A DNA stretch of 64,000 bases from Centroberyx gerrardi (lineage: Eukaryota; Chordata; Actinopteri; Beryciformes; Berycidae). A model generated the notes under the pieces. That model was not told where the DNA came from and searched no databases. It was given only the letters and a program-made list of their open reading frames with translations. Numbering within the stretch: the first letter of the stretch is position 1; each line of letters begins with the position of its first letter. The stretch is from contig NC_135997.1 in NCBI RefSeq assembly GCF_048128805.1, forward strand, positions 15,384,116-15,448,115. Reading direction: 5' to 3'. The position numbers and the translations under genes are program-made. Shown here in pieces: positions 1 to 26,700 of the stretch.

Positions 1-931
<931 letters not shown>

Positions 932-1697
932 GGACAAACCCGTCCTCTTTCAATGCCTCTGCCCCTCTTCTTTCTCCTCTAGTCCCTACTCCCAGCATGC
1001 TGCAGCATGGAGCGCCAGGGGCACCATAACCATATTGCCTTGACACCTCCTTTGCAGCCTTAGAGCCTCAAGAACCTGGTTGACTGTAGAAGAAAAAAAA
1101 AAAAAGAATACAAGAGGGACATAAGACTGGCGAAAGGCAGAGTTCTCTCTATTATTTTCATTTTGTTTTTTACTTGACCAAAGGAATTTATTTTTCTGTT
1201 TGAAATAAATTCAGTAAAACACTTATTATTAACATTATTATTGTTATTATTTAAAATTTACAATGGTTATTGTACCTTATTTTGATGAGTTTGGCTGTGC
1301 ACTCTTATGTGGTGTTACTGTCTTTTCTCCCTGGTTTTATTTCACTTAGTGAGAATTTTGACTTGATTCTGGGTGGCCTAACTAGTGAATGTGCTTTGGG
1401 GAACAGCACAAGACCGGCTATGGAGAAAATACGACTTTCTGGCCATTGAGGAAAATCTATTGCTATCACCACTCAGTGTCATGATCTCCAGTTGAACTCC
1501 CCTCAGATGTCTTTTGAATCTAGTAACGGGGTGGGCAGTCATTGGCTGGATCTGATATGTGATGTTTCGCTCTTTCCACAGCCACGATATTCAGCAGAAC
1601 ACAGGCTGTTGTGGTCAGAATCTTTTTGTGCAAAGCTTGAAATCATTGTTTAAAAAGAAAAGTTGAAATCATAAAATAAAGACATTAAAACCATGGT
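932..1697 (+). other. btbd10: btbd10 3'UTR
   Basis: AT-rich sequence after the stop codon. AATAAA occurs at 1204-1209 and again at 1675-1680. The second is followed by a GT-rich stretch near 1690-1710, as expected of a cleavage site, so two alternative 3' ends are plausible. The exact end is inferred. Confidence 0.6.
1675..1680 (+). terminator. btbd10: distal btbd10 poly(A) signal AATAAA
   Basis: Canonical hexamer with a GT-rich element just downstream. A proximal AATAAA lies at 1204-1209. Confidence 0.55.
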
Positions 1698-1917
1698 TCT
1701 TTGTATGTTTGATCACCAGTGTAAAGCCTGTTACTAGTTCATCTTTATACCAAAGATTACTGAACAATATGATTTTGACAGTGGAGTCAAAGGAAGATAT
1801 GCAAGATTGTATTAAAAATGTCACCTGTGAATACATTTACCATATACATTCAGATAAAATTCACCATATACTGTATATTCAGATAGAAGCATTCTTACAC
1901 AGTACATGTATGATATA

Positions 1918-1923
1918 TTTATT
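1918..1923 (-). terminator. bmal1: candidate bmal1 poly(A) signal
   Basis: AATAAA on the minus strand about 350 nt past the bmal1 stop. It implies a short 3'UTR (about 1900-2273) that ends within some 200 bp of the convergent btbd10 3' end. Confidence 0.5.
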
Positions 1924-2273
1924 TAGAAATACTGAACACAGTAGCTCTAATTTGTAGTGTAAAAAGAAGACACCAAAACAATTTGAAATGTCTACAAATG
2001 CGCTAGTTTCGACACCAGTGCGGGTGAACAGACAGAAAAGCTGTTACATTTTTACATTATGCGGCATTTCCACTTCAGCATAATACTGCACACAACAGGA
2101 CTGTACACCATGGCTCATCCTGTCCTGGCTTAGTTCGGCCATACTGTGAGATCAGCGCAAAAGACCAGTTCGTGGAGTATAAGACGCTAATGCAGGTCAC
2201 ACTCGTACACTGAAAACTTTGGACGCTACATGACCCAGCCTCGATTCCAGTATACCCAGTTACATGTCCAGCT

Positions 2274-15305
<13,032 letters not shown>

Positions 15306-15313
15306 TCACAGTG

Positions 15314-15324
15314 TGACCTAGTTT
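15314..15324 (-). promoter_or_regulatory. bmal1: RORE 2 of bmal1 promoter
   Basis: Minus strand reads AAACTAGGTCA, a perfect match to the ROR/REV-ERB element consensus (A/T)A(A/T)NT(A/G)GGTCA. RORs activate and REV-ERBs repress bmal1 through such sites. Confidence 0.8.
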
Positions 15325-15340
15325 CTCTCCGCTGCACCAC

Positions 15341-15351
15341 TAACCCAGATT
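15341..15351 (-). promoter_or_regulatory. bmal1: RORE 1 of bmal1 promoter
   Basis: Minus strand reads AATCTGGGTTA, one mismatch from the RORE consensus, followed by GTGGTGC. The mammalian promoter has a similar degenerate GGTTAGTGG element upstream of the perfect one, in the same order. Confidence 0.7.
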
Positions 15352-15356
15352 CTCGA

Positions 15357-15392
15357 CCAATTGGCTGCTTTCAAGATGAAGGCAGCTTCCGG
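15357..15392 (-). promoter_or_regulatory. bmal1: CCAAT box and ETS motif upstream of bmal1
   Basis: A palindromic CCAATTGG at 15357-15364 and CCGGAAG (minus strand) at 15386-15392 sit just upstream of the ROREs. This is a TATA-less promoter layout. Motif matches only. Confidence 0.45.
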
Positions 15393-15848
15393 CAAATCAA
15401 CTGATTTCGTGTTGTCACTTTCAGCCGATGAGCCAGAGGATGAGACGAGCTGGACCAGTGGCTGTGAGGCGGTGTTTACAGAGAGGCGTCAATCTGTGCT
15501 TCACCCGTTAAAAGCCCATATTCTACATCAGTTTGATATTGATTCACGTCATATGCCAACCAGTAGGATATAGGACAAATATTCCGCAAATAAAAAGGTT
15601 TGTATAAGGAGAGGTTAAGTGGGTTTACACTCCATTACATCCCTGACTGGAGGTTTGCATGTCTTTCTTTGGAATCTCACTATCTGACCAACTATAAGAA
15701 AACTGTCATTTAGGAGAGGGAAGCACGAGATCAATGATGATTATTTATATGATCAATGATTATTCTAAAACGTTAGAACACCACAAACACATCACTACCA
15801 CTAAATACTACTAGCCTACTCTTATTTATTTATTTATTATTATTATTA

Positions 15849-15879
15849 GTGGTAGTAGTAGTAGTAGTAGTAGTAGTAA
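15849..15879. repeat. (GTA)n trinucleotide repeat
   Basis: About nine copies of GTA/TAG, next to ATT repeats on its left. Confidence 0.85.
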
Positions 15880-16866
15880 TATTATTGTTGTTGTAAGAAG
15901 AAGAAAAGAAAAAGAGGTAGAGGAGGAAGAGAAAGAATTGAGCACACTCAGGCTATTAAAGTTTCAGAAAGCTGAAAGTCAAGCAAACTCATTGTCTTGT
16001 CATTAAATAAAACATTTATTATTGTGCATCCTGAGATCTTGTTCCATCCTGAGACCATGAACAAAGATCATCTCTTCAACAACTGGTGGCATCATTGCTC
16101 TTACCCTCCTCTCACCACCGGCCGGCAGTAGAGTCCAACAAACACATGAAGAATCTACATTTCCCCCCACTATTATACTGAAGGTTACATTTATTTAAAC
16201 GTCAAGAGGTTTAACATGTATTTCCCACCTTTTTGAATGAAAATCTTTAAGCAAATTAATGTATAAGATTGTAAACTACAAAAATGCAAATTGTAATACA
16301 CAGAGAGAAGAACACAAAGCTGGAAAAATTACCATTCTGAATCCACTGTTCATTCATTTGCATTTACTTTTATTGGGAAGAAGATTTGCTCTGGTTGGAT
16401 AGCATTAGATAATGGAGCCAGATGACAAATTAAGTTTGGCATCTACTGAGATCTATGGATTCTTTCTTTGAGATGGTGGCGCTGGTGTATAATGAAATAT
16501 AATGAAATATCTAAGGTGCAATCTTCAGTCCACACATGAACAAAAGGGAAGCCGTGCCACAGAAGATGCAGGAAAATGTTGGTAATCTACAAGGCATCAA
16601 AGAGTTTATGGTAGACTTTTGAGGTCGGTGGTTGATGGCTGAGGTTGACATATTTGGCCACTTCAACTGTATTTGAAGCTTTGAAGTCGGGCTTGTCAAT
16701 CCATTAATCTCTTTGTCCGTGTCGTTTCCACTGCCTGGCAGCCTCTCTGTCTCTGAGTCGGGCGCAAGCAGCCCAGAGGCTCCTAAATGCCCAGGCAGAC
16801 TTCTGTGGATGGTTAACTAATATAGCAAATGTAAGCACATATCCTACTTTGAAAGCTGCTGATCTA

Positions 16867-16899
<33 letters not shown>
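16867..16899. repeat. (CA)n microsatellite
   Basis: Uninterrupted CA run of about 16 units. Confidence 0.95.
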
Positions 16900-17864
16900 A
16901 CATGCACCACACGCACATACACGTGGGGCACATGTGTGTTATATGCCACAATGGCTGGAAAGTGAAGCAGAGCGGTTGGATGGGCTCAGAGTCAGCTGCG
17001 TCTAGTCAGATGACAGGTCATGCAAATAGGAACGGCATAAGCTGAGCCATTTGTGTCTTACACTCATATATTCCACTTATTTCATTTCAGTTCATGTATC
17101 AGCTACGAAATACTTGCAGAGACTTTCAGAAAATAAGTTTGATATGGGCTGTAGTGCTCTTAAATTACCTACTGTAGCTACTGAAGGTGGTTGTACTAAA
17201 AATAGACTAAAAGGAAGACGACTTCACTGAAACCCTCAGTACCTCAGTAATTCACAATGTAACGACAGTGACTTGGTTTCTGTCTTCATGTCAATAGTCA
17301 GTTTGCTCCCTAAGACACAGTTAGCCTGCAGAAGACACAACACAGTCCACAATACAGCTTTGCTATCTTCATAGCATATACTTTACCTATAGGATTTCAA
17401 GGACGCTCTTCCCCACAACCGATTTTTTATTCCAATCTTTATAGAAAGTGGAATCATGCAGAGCTGGACCGGGCTTGATGTATATCTGTACACATCACAA
17501 GGCCTTCATTCACTTATGCTCTGATTGACTTTTTGGAGTAAAGAAGTGTCTCCTTCCCTCCACACTCCTCTCTATGGAAAATGAGTAGAATGTTGTCACT
17601 TTGCCGTTGTTGGTTTGAATTTGTAAATGCCATCTGAAAGGCAAGACTCATCATTCACCCAAGTTTTGTCAAAACCTGGTCCATAGTTTCCAAGATATCA
17701 TGCATGTGAATAATACACAGACAGACCCATCCATATAGTCCCCAGTTCTCCAATAGCAGACTAGCAGGATCAAAGGCAGAGCCTAAATAGATCTTGGCTT
17801 AAAAAAACACATGCAGCTTCTTGGTGAGCCTTTCTCCAGATGCTTCATACAGTAATCATCTTAA

Positions 17865-18240
17865 ACTCACCAAGAAAGATCAGCTGTTTCATTTTGCAAC
17901 GACTATTTTGATAAATCATTTTTCAGTGAGTTCCAGGGAGCAGAATACACGAAAGCCCTTTTACCTACATCCAGTTCTGCAGTCTGGGAGAGAAAGCAAA
18001 ACCAAGTCCTGTGACTACAGACAATGATTTTCTAAAGACATAGGAGCATAAATAATAAGGCAGATCAATCAACACAAGGTACAATGATGAGTGAAAGCTT
18101 TGCAGCCAGTAGTAAACCCCATCCTCCAAGGCACAAAGATCTTGGGAAGAGTCACATGAATATTAAATATCACAATAATCAAGGACTGGCCTAAAAGTGG
18201 TGCCAACCAGTCTCGTTTTAGCTGCAGGGCAAAAACATGA
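17865..18240. repeat. old dispersed repeat remnant
   Basis: Phrases such as GTTCCAGGGAGCAGAATAC and the run of text after it resemble a dispersed repeat common in teleost genomes. Recognised by resemblance only; I cannot name the family. Confidence 0.35.
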
Positions 18241-18719
18241 CGCAATGGCTTTGTATATAATCGATGGATTCAGAATAGTGTTTTTTGCTTTTTTGCTCTC
18301 TTTATCTCCCTCTCTCTCCCTCTCTCTGTCAACAGCTGGGCGAGGACGGGCTCTTGTATCTTCTAATTCAATATATTTCAGCCAGAGTGATGTGAACAAG
18401 CAACATTATACCTTATTTAACTCCCACCCATTCAACCCATCTGCTCTTTTTTTTTTTTGTTTTTTTACAAGATATAGTGTCATTATACCACACACTGACA
18501 AGTGTGAAATCAATTGGAAAATAGCTTGTGTTAATGCAGCATTTTCTAAATCCTAAAAAAAAAACCTCTAGGATTAAATAACACTCCCATTTTGTGATCT
18601 GTTTCTTATCGGTCTTTTTACATTTTACATTTCAAGCGTTCTGTTAAAGGCTCACTTGGTAAAACAGCACTCATACAGGATAGTGTGGGCATAGCAGGAT
18701 ATTAGTTAAATGCAATATG

Positions 18720-18950
18720 AAATGAGTTTTGGGTCGTGTTTTAAAGAAGATACATAGACAGGAAACTTGCTCAGATGTTTCAGAAGCCCTAATAGTGAAT
18801 GCTCGATCACCTGAAACAGTCAAAACAGCTTTGTCTGTACATTTAAAATGACACTTCTGTACATGAAGAGTTAGAAACTCTGTAATATGAGCTGGGGCTA
18901 AGCCATGTAGGCCTGGATCAACTGAGAAAGGCACAAACCATTTCCACATG
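18720..18950. repeat. old dispersed repeat remnant
   Basis: AGCTGGGGCTAAGCCATGTA and AGTGAATGCTCGATCACCTG resemble a dispersed repeat widespread in teleosts. Family not named; possibly part of the same insertion as 17865-18240. Confidence 0.4.
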
Positions 18951-19775
18951 CACAAAAGTGTATGCAGCTGCCCCCCAGTTCTGCACCAGGTTCTGCTCTT
19001 GATTTACCATTACCTGAAAATCATCATATTCAATGTACAGTAGTTCTGTCTTGTGTATCAAAGGGACTCAGTCAGGAGTCTGCCTGCAGCCTTGGTAACA
19101 CTGTGACATACAATTACTATGGGTTTTTTGTTTATGTTTTAATCACTCAGCGGCCTTCATGTAGCCAAAACTTTGAAAGAGGCAAGTCATATTGTTGCTA
19201 GTGAAATGCCCTATAGAGTACCAGTGGAACCACACAATGTGAAACCAGATAACAGGCAACCACACAAAAGGTCAAGTGTCTAAGTGAGACAAAAGTAATT
19301 TGAGACGTGTTCTCCCGACGGGCAGCTTTGTCTCTGCTGACCATGCCACAGCAGAAGTTGACAAAGTCAAACATGTCCAGTATTCAGTGCATCCCTTCTT
19401 GTCTGTAGAAGGCTCCTTTCATGAAGAGGAAAGTCATTACCTGTTTAGCTAACCTCTAGAGGGACAAACACAAAGATGGCTCTGTGTGCACATATGTTTG
19501 GTAACGCCCATCAAAATAAAGCCTTGATAGACCCAGTGCTGCACCAGAGTAAGATCCATGAACAAATCTAATGTCATTAAGAATGTTAACTATCATTACG
19601 TGCATTAGGTTTCGTCTGGCTATATGGTAAACTGCATGATTTTGCATTAAAAACATTTGGAGAGTCTGTCCTGTTACTGAACACTGATACACTGAACATC
19701 CCTATCCTTTAAAACCTTTGTTCAATTTCACTTCAATTGATGAGACTCCTGCTTGTTTCCCCTGAAATGTTTCTG

Positions 19776-19816
<41 letters not shown>
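19776..19816. repeat. (GT)n microsatellite
   Basis: Uninterrupted TG run of about 20 units. Confidence 0.95.
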
Positions 19817-19818
<2 letters not shown>

Positions 19819-21492
19819 GTGCCTCCTTCCATTAATGATTATTGCTATATAGCCACAGCCTCACAGTGAAAAACATTAAGGAGTTTATTTAACTAAGACG
19901 ACTGTTGCATGGTTGTGCAATTTTCATTTTCAATTTCCATATGATTATGGATTGAGCTACATAAAATTCAGAAAGAGAACCTACAGCATATTGCCAAACT
20001 TTTATTAAATTTTAGTCTTCTTTGCTGTTGGAAAACCTTTGGCATTGTAAATTTCTAACATTTTACTTACTAAATGCTTATTTCTTGCTGCATAGCAAAT
20101 ACAAAACATTTGTTCAGTGGAAAACCCCGTTCCAACCACTGAAAAGAAAAGCTTAATTGTTATCAAGGACCCTAGTGTGCACGATCTGTCTGGCAAGAGT
20201 GAGTCATAAGGCAAAAGCAAAAAACCCACAGGATCCTTCTGGGCATACCCAGTAAAGTAAACTAACTATACCCACGGGCATGTTGGGATCGGGATTCTTA
20301 GAGAAATTCTGTTCAAAGAAACTTTCTTTGGCAACTGGGACCAGCTGATGAGTAAACTCTGTTATTGTCTGCCCATGTCGTGCAGGCAAAACTCTGTGCA
20401 GGCTGATTAATTAAAGAAATTGAATCACACGGTTTATCTGATCCAGAACTAGTCAAAACAAAATCTTAAGACTAAATATTCTTGTTCATAGCTTGATGCT
20501 TGTAGTTTTCACACTATTCCACTTCACACTATTTTCACACTACGTTTTCTTGCTGTTTTTTTGGTCGTAGTTATACATGCTGAAATTGGACTGTGCCGGT
20601 ATTCCAGTCAGACTGTGCTGGTAATACAACCACAAGAATGTGCAATATTAAAGCTTGGTTATGACTTCTTCAGTGGTCTCTTATCTCCGTCACACCATCA
20701 AGCAGCCAGACATGAAACAGGTCTCGTCCCACTCTCAGGTAATGGAAATCCAGGTCCTGTGTTCCTGATGAAATCACTCTTAAGACCCTGTCCTGCACTA
20801 CTGCTTTCATCAGGCTGATTATGAGGAAGCATAACCTGCTGTGAGACAAGTCTCAAGCCCCTTTTGATGCCTGCTATATGGTACAACAGATCATTATTTT
20901 GTAGCTTCATCTATTAACAAAAGTTAAGAAATGTGCTATTAATAAATGTGTTTTTGCACCATTTATTTGTTGAATAGAGAAACATATGTGAGCATGTCCA
21001 TACGTATCCCATCAAAGCCTTGCTCATCATTCCAAATGCATCATAATTTTATCGAACATATGGAAGTTTGGGCTGTCATGTTAGGTCACATGACCGCCTT
21101 AAATCTTGTGTTTAGTGCAGATTGCAATCTGTGTGTATTTGCTTCTCAACACTGCATGATAGTGGAGCTCAGGTTCCATTTTATCTGGCTTAGGAAGGCT
21201 TAGGAGTTTTCAAAGTGAGAGTCAATGCACTCAAATAACAAAAAGGACACATTTTCATGCTAAGTTGGTGTCTCTGACTAATTAGCACATATAGTGCAAT
21301 CTGCTTGCAGCACTGTGTTCAGATCTCTCTGGTTTGCAAGCCCTCTCTTCTGTCCCATCTATCTTGACACTTTTCACTGTAGGGTATCCAGTAGGACAGA
21401 TATACAAAATATAGTTTTTAACTGCCTAGCTGATCTAACCTATGGCGTACAAAACAGGATTTTTGAAAACAAACTCATGGATACATTTTAAT

Positions 21493-21583
21493 TCATATAT
21501 TAGTTATATTGTATTATTCATTTTAAGTCATATATTAGTCATATTGTATTATTCATTTTAAGTCATATATTAGTCATATTTTA
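21493..21583. repeat. 35-bp tandem repeat, 2.6 copies
   Basis: Copies at 21493-21527 and 21528-21562 differ at one base, followed by a 21-bp partial copy. The unit is AT-rich. Confidence 0.9.
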
Positions 21584-23657
21584 GTAAATATAGTAATAAG
21601 TCAAAATTGTGTGTATAGAACTGCATATTGACAGACAAAAAAACTATTTTATTTCAGGAATTAAATAAATAATACCTATTTTTTCACTGACACCCATGTA
21701 TTTTTGGAAATATATATATTGGGGTTTTAACAGGTTTCAAGGGTCCAAGGCTCATGACACTCAGCACATAAATGGAAATATAACCCAACTGCAGTTACAT
21801 GGCATATCTGAAATCAGAGAGGTATATAATGTGTGTCTTAAAGCTAGTGGTTTTCAGACTTCTAGAATAATCTGGAGAAACATTTGAATCTTCCCACAAC
21901 CTAACCTTGGGCTTTGAACACATTATATTGACAGTATAAGAATATAACAACAGTTTGGTATGAAATTGCTCAGATCATCCAAGTGAATTACAGTATTTTC
22001 TTCCTACATTTTCAGCAATCCCAGTCATCCCTCTGAGTTGTTTGAAGGTCCAGACTTGTGCTGTAGATGACATGAATGCATGAAGTGAGGAAGGCCACAT
22101 GAACACAGTTTGATAGCAGAAAACCCAACGGCTCAAAGAAGGCATGCATTAGATATTTCCCCACAATTGTTAAACGGATTGAAGATGGTGATCTCCTTTC
22201 ATGGAGTTCAGCTTCTTTCTAGTGCATGGGTTCCCACAGATGTCCAGATGACTGGTTTCCAGGACAACACGTCTTTACCTTTTCACCTCAGAAGAGTCCT
22301 CACCTTCCGTGGTCTTAGGGAGGTTTGCACTTGAGCGTCAAGAGCACTCTCCTGCTCGCATATATTGATCTGGCTGAAATTCTGGCTGAAATTCTGCGTG
22401 TTGAAATTCTTCCCATTTGCACACTGAGTAGAAAAGCTTTTGAAGGAGGAGGTTTTGAGGAGCAGTATCCCGGCATGTTGTTTTCAAGCGCTTGTCCTCT
22501 GAGGCATTATCTTGAACTAGGTTCAATATTTTTTTTTTAATTTCTGAAAGTGATGATATGAGGAATAAAGATTAAATGGAACATTGGTGACAGAAGATGA
22601 GCACCATTGGATATGTGTTTTATAAATACTCATGTTAATAAACTCGCTTCTTCATCCCAGTCTGCAGAGAGACTGCAGCTCCTGAAAGCCCCAACCTTGG
22701 CTTCAACTGATTAAGATTCTCTCTGGATTGAAGATAAGATGCTGGGAGGCACTAAGACTCCTACAGCCATGAGGGAGTCTGACTCTTGACTGGAGGGAGG
22801 AGAGAGGGGAGGAGGAGGGAGACAAAACAGAGAAAAAAAGAAATGTCCCAATTACAACAATATCATTTTCGATAGCAGAATATGTAAAGGCAGCATATTG
22901 CGTTTGATAATCAAGTAAAACTGATTCACAGTTAAATGTGTTGCTCAACATTGCTCGATTTCCTGCAATGCAATTGTATCCCATTTACATGACATATTAC
23001 CTTTCAACAGGTGTGATTAATGAAAGAACTATTTACATCTGTTAATAATCGTCTCTGCTGTTCTGCATTCACAGCTGTGTTTTTTGGGTTTACTCACAGC
23101 TACAATTGGCTTTACAATATGGCCTCTAGAAGGAGATGATTGTGTTTCTCTGTCAAAAGCCCTCTCTATGACTGGAAGAGTTCAAGTATTTGTCATCTAT
23201 GGAGTTATTTGATGAGAAACCAAGAAGGACAAACCCAAACTTCTGTGTTAGTGTGATTTTGTAGGTCTGACTTGATGTTCAGTATAGATCCCACTCTAGA
23301 GACATACCAAAATTATTATTGTGGGTCCTAGTTCCTTTTCTATCATAGAATATGGTCCAATAGTGTAAAAACATCTGGGAAAGAGTTATGGTTGGGGCTA
23401 GGAAGGAGAGGACTTTGATAGAAATGTGCAGACTTTGAAGCTTTATCCACAGTATGGCTCAATCTATTTCTTTTCCAGTCACATCCACATTGTATTTGAC
23501 TTTTCTGGACTTTGGAGACCACTGGCACAAGTTATATAAACTCACGTTTCAGCTTTATATGTTAACTCTAGGTAAATTGTTGGAATCTAGGAAGTCCAGG
23601 AGAAATAGGATGCATAAAATTTGAAATGGTGGAAAAACTACCATGATGGAAGGGCAG

Positions 23658-23731
23658 AAAAAGAAGAAGAAGAAGAAGAAGAAGAAGAAGAAGAAGAAGA
23701 AGAAGAAGAAGAAGAAGAAGAAGAAGAAGAA
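23658..23731. repeat. (AAG)n trinucleotide repeat
   Basis: About 24 AAG units. All-purine tract; the long phenylalanine-like open frame on the other strand is only this repeat. Confidence 0.95.
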
Positions 23732-26700
23732 CAAGGTTTCAGGCCTACAGGCTTGAACCCCTAACACTGCACCCCATCCCCCAGGTGTGACCCCACATCT
23801 CTGACTCTCTGTCTTGGGGATCAGCAGTCAGGGATTTGGATGGAGCCCCACACATTCAGCTGGAATTAGATCGTAGACCAGGACTTGATAAGTTTAGAGT
23901 GCTGCTGAGCCATGCAGCGGATGTGTTGTTGTAAGGAAAGGTCACTAAGCGATACCTTTCGAGGTCAGACATCAGCAGTCAGCAGCCACCCTGAGTCTGG
24001 CTGTCTGGTCCATCTTCCTCCACTGATAAGTCCAATATAAATACACACTATCCAGCACCATCTCTCCCTTCCACTGAGCAATAAAAATGACAAAGGAAAT
24101 AGCTCATGTTTAGTGTATTTTGACATTAACTTACTGTCTATTTAGGAATTATCATTCCAACATGATTATCTCATGACAGCTTATACGTGATTAGTTTTTT
24201 TTTTTCATTATTCTCATATAAACATCAGTTTTCTTGAACCTCACTGGTAAGAGTATTTTTGTGTGATGTGGCAGTTATAATTTCCTGTGTAAATCTTTCT
24301 TGATCAAATATCTACTTAGCAGGTGGCAATAAGATGGGCTTGGTTACATACAGTGCGTTAGAAGGATTTATTAGAATAGATTATTGAAAAAAAAAAAGAG
24401 AAAGAAAATCAAACTATATTGTGTTTTTTGTTGTGTGGCTTCTGCACTCAAACACTAGGATGTGGGAGGAGTGCTCTTCGACAAAAGACTGTGAATCGTC
24501 AAAAATATACCAATGGGTCTACGCTACATGAAATAACTTTTGCATTTTTGTCATATACTAAGAGTGCATACAATGAAGTTTGTATGTTGTGTTTTTGTTA
24601 TGATGATGAAAAATGAGTAGTTTGGACTGGGTTCAAAGCATATTCTGTCATCAGGAACGTTATTAACCTGAACTCTATGGACAGAATTGCAAATATTGCA
24701 AGAATGTTTGAATCGATAAATATACCATATAGAATACCAGAGTAGAACAAAGTAAGTGAATACACAACAATAGATTATAGAAAAACCCAAGCACTACTTG
24801 GTGTCAACTGAGAACAGCTACTCCTGATTAACAAGCATGCTATTTCTTCTATATGAACAAACAGCAGTGCCTCCATCCTCCCTAGCAATTCACCCAGGAG
24901 GAGCTGGGTCTCAAATCTACGGGGCTCTGTGATTATGAGAGAGAAGGAGAGGATAAGAAAGTGCACTTGGGTGTTCATTATATGTAATAATCACTGACGA
25001 GAGGCCCCCAAACACGCAACACACACTTCAGATGTATTCTCATTGCAGCATAAGAGCTTTCAGCCTGCTCTCCAATGTTGGCCTGAATGAGTGAACTCTG
25101 TTGCAGGTTCCAATCTGTCATTTCTAAATACTATTTAACCAGGGACCGCCCATCTGTGGAAGGCAGAGTACCTGAGATCATATCGCAACAATGGCTGTCT
25201 CTTCTTCTCCTCTGTGCTCATGCTTATGCAGCTTGAATGAAAAAGATTCCACAAAGCCCAAGAGAAAAACTTAAGTCCATTCACATCCAAATAAGTCACC
25301 AGATGAATCACTCCCACCAGTGCCATTGACAGTCAATGTGAGCTTGACTTTGTGGACGCAGACACATGGTTATGTTCAGTTTTTGAGATTTTACACTGAA
25401 AATATGCTTATTCTATATAAATGCTAAGTTTTTTGAATGAGAAAATTATATCCAGAAAATCAACCCAGATACTGTCAAAATCTTTTTTGATCTTTGTTTG
25501 ATTCTTAGAAAAGCATATTTGAATGCTGAAAATCAGTAATTTTCCCCTATATAATATCATGCATTTTGATGCAACATGGTGGGAAAATATCATAGGACGC
25601 AAGTCCAGAGAAGATAGGAGTTTTAAAGGTATACTTTGACATTTTGAATTGCAGCCTCCTTTTTCGTTCATTGGGCCCTTTCTCACAGAAAATGTTATAA
25701 TTGTCATTCACCTATCTCAAAAAAGATCCTTAGCGTTTCTCTTTGAAATAAGCAACCAATGAAATGTAACATTTTGCAGTTTGTTTTTAATGAGATGCTA
25801 GCAAGCTGTATTTTGGTAAACTGAACTACCAACTACAGAAACTTATTCCCCAGTATTCCTCACAAATGGCCTGTGAAAATAACTAGCTAATATTCAGAGT
25901 GTTATTTTCTACAGCAAATTTAGAATAATTCCTCAAATTAATAGCAGAAGTGCAGTCGGAGGAAATATTCAGTTGTGAGCTACCATATGTCTCCCTGCCT
26001 TCAGTCTGACATTGAGAGACTATCGACATTGAGAGACTTAACATCAACAATTCTCCAGGCGCCGTCTGGATACACAGAACTCTGCGCCCTGCGTGGCTCC
26101 AAGGACAGGGAGGAGCAGATAAGACAAACAATGACGTAACATCACCACATATAACGACCTATGATTCATACTGACAGTGAGAGAACTGACTGTGACATCC
26201 TTAGTCCTTTCCTCTTTGATGATTATCTATTTTTACTTTTCTGATAAATTATACTAACATATGGTTTTGACTGTATAATCTCCAGTTTACACAAATGAAG
26301 ACGGCCTTTGGGTCACACAAATACATGCTATCATAGAGCAACGAGAGATAAAAAGTCACTGTTTACATAGTGGAGTGTTCTCTGTTGGTTCCAAAGCACT
26401 GAGATTTTCTGTTTTGATTGGTCATATCCTGGTAATGGTTATGGTTAAGTCAAGGCATAGGCCTACTAATGGAAAATCTGAGTTTACACACCTGCATATT
26501 TCAATTATGCTGGTCTTTGTCAAGGTGTAGTAAACAATGCCCCCCATAATGTCATGAATATGGTAAATATTGAATGTTCATTCATGAATGTGTCACAAAT
26601 TATGTCAACAAACTTTGAGTGTTTCACATAAACCCCCAAAGAATGTATTGATAAAAACTTGACTATGTCTGAAATGACAAGAAGTGGCAATGGTGACATT

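Noticed and set aside
15361..15573. 70-codon plus-strand frame starting in the bmal1 promoter
   Set aside because: It could be a divergent transcript, but the peptide matches nothing I know and the region is better explained as promoter.
18197..18556. 119-codon plus-strand frame
   Set aside because: Lies beside dispersed-repeat remnants and low-complexity TCTC sequence; no start context or homology seen.
23555..23767. Minus-strand frame with a long phenylalanine run
   Set aside because: Translation of the AAG microsatellite, not a gene.
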